From BP-464 sp045805505 (GTDB lineage Bacteria; Actinomycetota; Thermoleophilia; Solirubrobacterales; Solirubrobacteraceae): DNA of 64,000 nt. The notes below the pieces were generated by a model. It saw nothing but the letters and a program-made list of their open reading frames with translations. It made no database searches and was not told the DNA's origin. Both the position numbers and the translations under genes were made by a program. The stretch is from the NCBI GenBank assembly GCA_045805505.1, contig JBJMLA010000158.1:1-64000 (forward strand). The letters are read 5' to 3'. How positions within the stretch are numbered: position 1 is the first letter of the stretch; each line of letters starts with the position of its first letter. Positions 59,728 through 64,000 of the stretch are shown here, in pieces.

Positions 59728-59865
59728 TGCGGAGAAGGGTTCTCTCAGAGAGGGATTTCCAAAACCAAACCGCCGGCGACGGTCGACAATCCGACCCTGC
59801 CTGCGGAATCCGGGATCCTTTCACGGATTCGTGGAATCCCAAAACCCGCCTGCAAATACGGGTAT
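59728..59865. promoter_or_regulatory. 138-bp region with inverted repeats
   Basis: Less GC-rich than surroundings. CTCTC-A-GAGAG (59742-59752), GGATTC and GAATCC arms with a 3-base loop around 59825-59839, and AAATAC-GG-GTATTT (59854-59867) at the end of the next gene. Likely terminator of the upstream gene plus promoter of the DUF1802 gene, both on the minus strand. Confidence 0.4.
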
Positions 59866-60732
59866 TTACTCCAACCGCTGGCCGGCGGCGGCCTCGACGA
59901 CCTCCAGCAGCGCGGCGAAGTCCGCGTCACCGAGGTCACGGCCCATCGCGGCGCTCAGGACCTCGCGTGCCTGCGCGGCGGCCGGAAAGCCGACGCCCGC
60001 CGCCTGCCCCGAATCCAGGCACAGCCGCACGTCCTTGAGCATGTGCTCGAGCTTGAAGAGCGTCGTGTAGTCGTGGGCGCGCATCGGCCCGGCCTTGAGA
60101 TCGAGCATCGCCGAGCCGCCCGAGCCGGCGCCCATGACGGCGACGAGCGCGTCGAGGTCGACCCCGGTGGCCTGCCCGACGACCAGCGCTTGGGCGAGCG
60201 CCGTCGTGTTCGCCGCGGCCAGCGCGTTGTTGATCACCTTGATCTGCTGGCCGTGCCCGACGGGTCCGGCGTGGACGACGAGCTTGCCCATGGCCTCGAA
60301 CAGCGGCCAGGCCCGTTCGACGTCGCCCTGCTCGCCGCCGGCCATGATCGTCAGCGTGGCGTCGGCCGCCTTGGGCGACGAGCCGGTCACCGGAGCGTCG
60401 ACGAAGCGCGGGATCTCGGCGCCCAGCGCCCGTGCGTCCTCGGCCCCGATCGTGCTCATGTCGACGAACAGCGTGCCCTCGGCGGCGTCGCGCGCCGCGC
60501 CGTGCTCGCCCAGCAGCGCCTCGCGCACCTGCGGGCCGTCGACGAGCATCGTGATCACGATCTCCGCGTCCACCTCGGCGGGCGTTCGCGCGACGTCGGC
60601 GCCGTGCTCGGCCGCCCAGGCCTCGGCGGTCTCCCGCGTGCGGTTGTGGACGACGAGCTCGTGCCCGGCCCGCCGCAGGTTCGCCGCCATCCGGCTGCCC
60701 ATGATCCCCAGTCCGATCCACCCGACGCGCAT
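59866..60732 (-). CDS. Beta-hydroxyacid (3-hydroxyisobutyrate-type) dehydrogenase
   Basis: 288 residues. GLGIMGSRMAANL is the NAD(P) motif, VDAPVTGSSPKAADATLTIM the substrate loop (DAPVTG), and GHGQQIKVINNALAAAN carries the catalytic Lys with a conserved Asn. KDVRLCLDSG completes the C-domain. It oxidises 3-hydroxyisobutyrate, tartronate semialdehyde or similar; the variants cannot be told apart here. Confidence 0.92.
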   Translation of the reverse strand: MRVGWIGLGIMGSRMAANLRRAGHELVVHNRTRETAEAWAAEHGADVARTPAEVDAEIVITMLVDGPQVREALLGEHGAARDAAEGTLFVDMSTIGAEDARALGAEIPRFVDAPVTGSSPKAADATLTIMAGGEQGDVERAWPLFEAMGKLVVHAGPVGHGQQIKVINNALAAANTTALAQALVVGQATGVDLDALVAVMGAGSGGSAMLDLKAGPMRAHDYTTLFKLEHMLKDVRLCLDSGQAAGVGFPAAAQAREVLSAAMGRDLGDADFAALLEVVEAAAGQRLE

Positions 60733-60750
60733 GCCCAGACCGTACCCGGG

Positions 60751-62268
60751 TCAGCCCGGAACGCCACGGGTCCACGGCGCCGCCGCGGGCGCCACGTCCT
60801 GCCCGGCCCGCCCGTGCCCACCGCCCCCCGGCGTCTCGAGCCGCAGCCGATCGCCGGCCGAGAGCGAACCCGAGGCCTTCGCGGCCACCTCTCTCCCGTT
60901 GATCAAGGTCCTGCCCCGAGCGCCGGAAGCGCCCCCGTCGGCGCCCCGCGGCGCATGCCGCCGGCGCTCCGCGATCACCGAATACGACATCTCGGCCAGG
61001 GCCTCCACCTCCCGCACGACCCCGTCCCCCCCGGCAAAGCGCCCGGCACCACCCGAGCCCCGCCGGACCGCGTACTCCACGACCCGCAACGGGAACTCCA
61101 GCTCCAGCGCCTCGACCGGCGTGTTGAGCGTGTTGGACATCGCGACGTGCACCGCGCTGGGCCCGTCCGCGTCCGCACACGCGCCCTGGCCGCCGCCGAG
61201 CGTCTCGTAGTAGGTGAAGTCCTCGCTGCCCAGCGTCAGGTTGTTCATCGTCCCCTGCCCGAGCGCCCGGCCGAACGCGCCGAGCACCAGGTCCGCGACG
61301 CGCGAGGAGGTCTCGACGTTGCCGCCCACCACCGCCGCGGGCGAGCGCGCGTTGAGCAGCGAGCCCTCGGGCGCGATCACGTCGATCGGCCGGTAGGCGC
61401 CCGCCGTCGCCGGGATGTCGGGATCGGTCAGCACCCGCACCGCGAAGTAGCAGGCCGATCGGGTCACCGCGAGCGGGCAGTTGAGGTTGCCCTCGTGCTG
61501 GGGCGGGCTGCCGGTGAAGTCGAGGATCAGGCGGTCGCCGCGGACCTCGGCGCGCAGCCGCAGGACGAGGTCGCCCTCGCGTGCCTCGAGCACGTCGGCG
61601 GCGCCCCGCACGCCGTCGGGCATCGCCGTCAGCGCGGCGCGCATGCGCCGCTCGGAGTAGTCGAGCACCGCGGCCATCGCCTCGCGCAGCGCCCCGGCGT
61701 CCATCGCCTCCATGCGCTGCACCCCGACGCGGTTGGCCGCGACCTGCGCGCGCAGGTCCGCGCGGCGCTGCGCGGGCTGGCGCATCTGCGCCACGAGCTC
61801 CTCGACGCACGCGGCGTCCAGGACGCGTGGCTCGATGACCACGCCCTCCTCGTCGAGCGTCGTCGAATCGGCGGGCATCGACCCCGGCTGCCGGCCCCCG
61901 ACGTCGGCGTGGTGGGCACGCGACGCCGCGAACCCCAGCAGCGCGCCGGCGCCGTCGAACGCCGGCGTGATCACCGTGATGTCGGGCAGGTGCGTCCCGC
62001 CGCGGAACGGGTCGTTGAGCACCCACGAGACACCGGGCGCGTGCTGCTCGCCCAGCACGGCGGCGACCGCGGCCGGCATCGCGCCCAGGTGGACCGGGAT
62101 GTGCTCGGCCTGCATCACCATCTCGCCGCGGGCGTCGAACAGCGCCGTCGAGCAGTCCCTCCGCTCCTTGATGTTGGCCGAGTGGGCGCTGCGCACCAGC
62201 ACCGCGCCCATCTCCTCGCAGGCCGCCCGCAGGGCCCCGCTGGCCACCTGCAGCTCGATCGCGTTCAC
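60751..62268 (-). CDS. hyuB: Hydantoinase/oxoprolinase subunit B
   Basis: 505 residues from GTG 62268, overlapping the hyuA stop (GTGA). Family start NAIELQVASGALRAACEEMG, then RSAHSANIKERRDCSTALFD (as RSAHSANIKE, RRDCSTALFD), LNDPFRGGTHLPD and HHADVGGRQPGSM, with DFTGSPPQHEGNLN and GGNVETSSR later. With HyuA it forms an ATP-dependent hydrolase of hydantoins or 5-oxoproline-type rings, or acetone/acetophenone carboxylase-like activity. Confidence 0.93.
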   Translation of the reverse strand: MNAIELQVASGALRAACEEMGAVLVRSAHSANIKERRDCSTALFDARGEMVMQAEHIPVHLGAMPAAVAAVLGEQHAPGVSWVLNDPFRGGTHLPDITVITPAFDGAGALLGFAASRAHHADVGGRQPGSMPADSTTLDEEGVVIEPRVLDAACVEELVAQMRQPAQRRADLRAQVAANRVGVQRMEAMDAGALREAMAAVLDYSERRMRAALTAMPDGVRGAADVLEAREGDLVLRLRAEVRGDRLILDFTGSPPQHEGNLNCPLAVTRSACYFAVRVLTDPDIPATAGAYRPIDVIAPEGSLLNARSPAAVVGGNVETSSRVADLVLGAFGRALGQGTMNNLTLGSEDFTYYETLGGGQGACADADGPSAVHVAMSNTLNTPVEALELEFPLRVVEYAVRRGSGGAGRFAGGDGVVREVEALAEMSYSVIAERRRHAPRGADGGASGARGRTLINGREVAAKASGSLSAGDRLRLETPGGGGHGRAGQDVAPAAAPWTRGVPG

Positions 62269-64000
62269 GTGCGCACCAGCCTCAGCGTCCCGTCCTCGTC
62301 CCAGGCGCCCGACCAGCCCTCGGGAACCCACACCGTGGCCTCCTCGAGGTCGACCACCTCGGGCCCGCGCACGGGCGCGCGCTCGCGCTCGTCGCCCAGG
62401 ACGACGTCGGGTCCCGGCTCGCGCCGTGTTGCTCGCACGGTCACCACGTCGACCTCCGCGTCGGGATCGCGGTAGCCGTAGCGCTCCTCGTGCAGCGTCT
62501 CGAACGCCTCGCGCAGGTCACCCTTGCCGCGCACGGTCAGCTCATGCGCCTGACCGCGGTAGCGCAGGTCCCACGCCAGCTCGCCCTCCGGGACCTCGAC
62601 CGGCGAGCCGACCGGGGCGAGCACCGTGCGCACCTCGTCCTCGCGGCGCTCCGCCGCAGCGAGGCCCAGCGCCGACAGCACCCCGCCGGCCCGGGGCACG
62701 AGCACGGTGGCGATCTCGAGCTCGTCGGCCATCTCGCACGCGTGCAGCCCGCCCGCGCCGCCGAAGGCCAGCAGCGCGAAGCCGCGAGGGTCGATGCCCT
62801 GCTCGACGGTCATCACCCGCAGCGCGCGCAGCATCTCGACATTCGCCACGCGCACGATCCCGGCGGCGCACTGCTCGAGGTCGAGGCCCAGGTCCTCGGC
62901 CAGCGCGCCGACCGCCCGCCCGGCGGCGTCCGCGTCGAGCGTGACGCCGCCGGCCATCGAGCCGGCCACGCGGCCCAGCACGACGTTCGCGTCGGTCACC
63001 GTCGGCTCGGTGCCGCCGCGCCCGTAACACGCGGGGCCGGGCTCGGCGCCCGCGCTGCGCGGGCCCACGCGCAGCGCGCCGCCCGGATCGCGCCAGGCGA
63101 TCGAGCCGCCGCCCGCGCCGACGGTGTGGATGTCGACCATGGGCAGCGCCAGCGGGCGTCCGCCGACGGCGCGCCCGGACGTCTCGCGCACCGCGCCGTC
63201 CTCGACGACGCAGACGTCACACGACGTGCCGCCCATGTCGAAGCAGAGAAGGTCTCCGATCCCCGCGCGGCGGGCGATGAGCGCGGCCGCCGCCGCACCC
63301 CCGGCCGGTCCCGACAGCACGGTCAGCGCCGCGTGCTGCGCGGCCCGCGCCGCGGTGGTCAGCCCGCCGCTGGACTGCATGATCCGCGGCTCGGGCAGAC
63401 CGGCCCCGGAGGCCTCGCCGACCAGCCGGCGCAGGTAGCGCGCGAGCAGCGGTGAGAGCGCCGCGTCGACCTCGGTGGTGGCGGCGCGCTCGTACTCGCG
63501 GAACGTGCCGACCACCTCGTGGGAGAGCGACACGTGGACCTCGGGGCCGAGCCGCTCGCGCAGCGCGGCGCCGATCGCCTGCTCGTGGCCCGGGTGCCGG
63601 TAGCTGTGCAGCAGGACCACGGCCACGGCCTCGGGCTCGTGGGCCGCGACGGCGTCGGCCACGCCGTCCTCGAGCTCGCGCAGCACCCCGTCGGGCCCGG
63701 TGCGCTCGCGCGCGGCGACCCGCCGCTCCGGCGGGACCAGCGGCGCCGGGTGCGCGACGCACAGCCGGTAGAGGTCGCGGCGCGCCTGGCGGCCCAGCTC
63801 GACGACGTCGGTGAAGCCCTCGGTGGCGACGAGGACGGTGCGGGCGCAGCGGCTCTCGAGCAGCGCGTTGGTCGCCACGGTCATCCCGTGGGCGAACTCG
63901 GTCACGTCGCTCGCGTGGCGCCCGGCCTTCTCCAGGACGGCGCGTACGGCGGCGAGCACCCCTTCGCTCTGGTCGGCGGGCGTGGAGGCGGCCTTGGCGG
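62265..64000 (-). CDS. hyuA: Hydantoinase/oxoprolinase subunit A (N-terminus outside window)
   Basis: The frame stays open to the window edge; the first visible residues AKAASTPADQSEGVL match the usual region shortly after the N-terminal strand, so about 25-35 residues are missing. FAHGMTVATNALLESRCART, ALSPLLARYLRRL, LCFDMGGTSCDV (phosphate loop), VDIHTVGAGGGSIAW and FGGAGGLHACEMADEL are the ASKHA-type ATPase blocks. Coupled by GTGA to hyuB. Confidence 0.93.
   Translation of the reverse strand, partial: AKAASTPADQSEGVLAAVRAVLEKAGRHASDVTEFAHGMTVATNALLESRCARTVLVATEGFTDVVELGRQARRDLYRLCVAHPAPLVPPERRVAARERTGPDGVLRELEDGVADAVAAHEPEAVAVVLLHSYRHPGHEQAIGAALRERLGPEVHVSLSHEVVGTFREYERAATTEVDAALSPLLARYLRRLVGEASGAGLPEPRIMQSSGGLTTAARAAQHAALTVLSGPAGGAAAAALIARRAGIGDLLCFDMGGTSCDVCVVEDGAVRETSGRAVGGRPLALPMVDIHTVGAGGGSIAWRDPGGALRVGPRSAGAEPGPACYGRGGTEPTVTDANVVLGRVAGSMAGGVTLDADAAGRAVGALAEDLGLDLEQCAAGIVRVANVEMLRALRVMTVEQGIDPRGFALLAFGGAGGLHACEMADELEIATVLVPRAGGVLSALGLAAAERREDEVRTVLAPVGSPVEVPEGELAWDLRYRGQAHELTVRGKGDLREAFETLHEERYGYRDPDAEVDVVTVRATRREPGPDVVLGDERERAPVRGPEVVDLEEATVWVPEGWSGAWDEDGTLRLVRT

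Noticed and set aside
59575..62475. 966-residue plus-strand open frame
   Set aside because: It runs antisense to DUF1802, the dehydrogenase and hyuB, all with clear family motifs. Long shadow frames are expected at this GC content.

Overview
The window is very GC-rich, densely packed chromosomal DNA from an actinomycete-type bacterium. A CysO/CysM/Mec-type cysteine pathway, a wax-ester synthase, an F420-type luciferase-like oxidoreductase, many GTG starts, leaderless-looking promoters and lineage-specific secreted families point to Actinomycetota. Class Thermoleophilia (Solirubrobacterales) is the best guess; this is inference from protein character, with no marker gene seen.

Layout. 1-3.7 kb: 3' end of gltB, then gltD and two small genes. 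3.7-14.1 kb: a secreted penicillin-acylase-type hydrolase on the minus strand, a flavin monooxygenase with its TetR regulator, a secreted glycoside-hydrolase-like protein, two tandem membrane paralogues, a zinc-knuckle protein, a glycerophosphodiesterase and a secreted FG-GAP protein. 14.25-25.83 kb: a sigma-factor gene cut in two by a mobile element of about 10.3 kb. 25.85-44.5 kb: CapA, a GTGA-coupled fxsA/lipocalin-like/HAD operon, an Fe-S assembly factor, a subtilisin-like protease, lipid genes, ispH, and two tandem pairs of secreted paralogues. 44.5-50.3 kb: a signalling operon (6xPAS-EAL, histidine kinase, two receivers). 50.4-56.6 kb: sulfur-carrier cysteine synthesis (rhodanese-ThiF, CysO-like, CysM, Mec protease) with tatA. 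56.6-64 kb: small metabolic genes, then hyuB and the 3' part of hyuA, cut by the window end.

The most notable feature is the mobile element. A large serine integrase gene ends at the left junction (core 14733-14746). The right junction (25017-25030) carries nearly the same core and resumes the host sigma-factor frame at the codons for Lys-Val-Asn-Arg in its DNA-binding helix. The element carries a leftward operon (XRE repressor, 88-aa protein, RepA-like AAA ATPase, small acidic protein, coiled-coil protein) whose junctions mostly use ATGA overlaps. It also carries a zinc-ribbon gene, a secreted HNH-type protein, and a rightward cargo set: a GHKL (Hsp90/MORC-like) ATPase, a 250-aa acidic protein and a GNAT-like protein, facing a 65-aa charged protein next to the right end. 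The cargo set matches no system I can name and is the best candidate for something undescribed, such as a defence or conflict module. The insertion also recalls the sigK/skin arrangement: precise excision would rebuild the sigma gene.

A second theme is sulfur transfer. The CysO-like carrier ends in Gly-Gly-Cys-Ala, so a protease must expose the Gly-Gly tail, and a JAMM protease gene lies 4 kb away beside cysM. Smaller points of interest are two genes whose conserved N-termini lie upstream of any ATG/GTG/TTG, enzymes with altered catalytic residues, a 31-bp tandem repeat, and several promoters that seem to give leaderless mRNAs.
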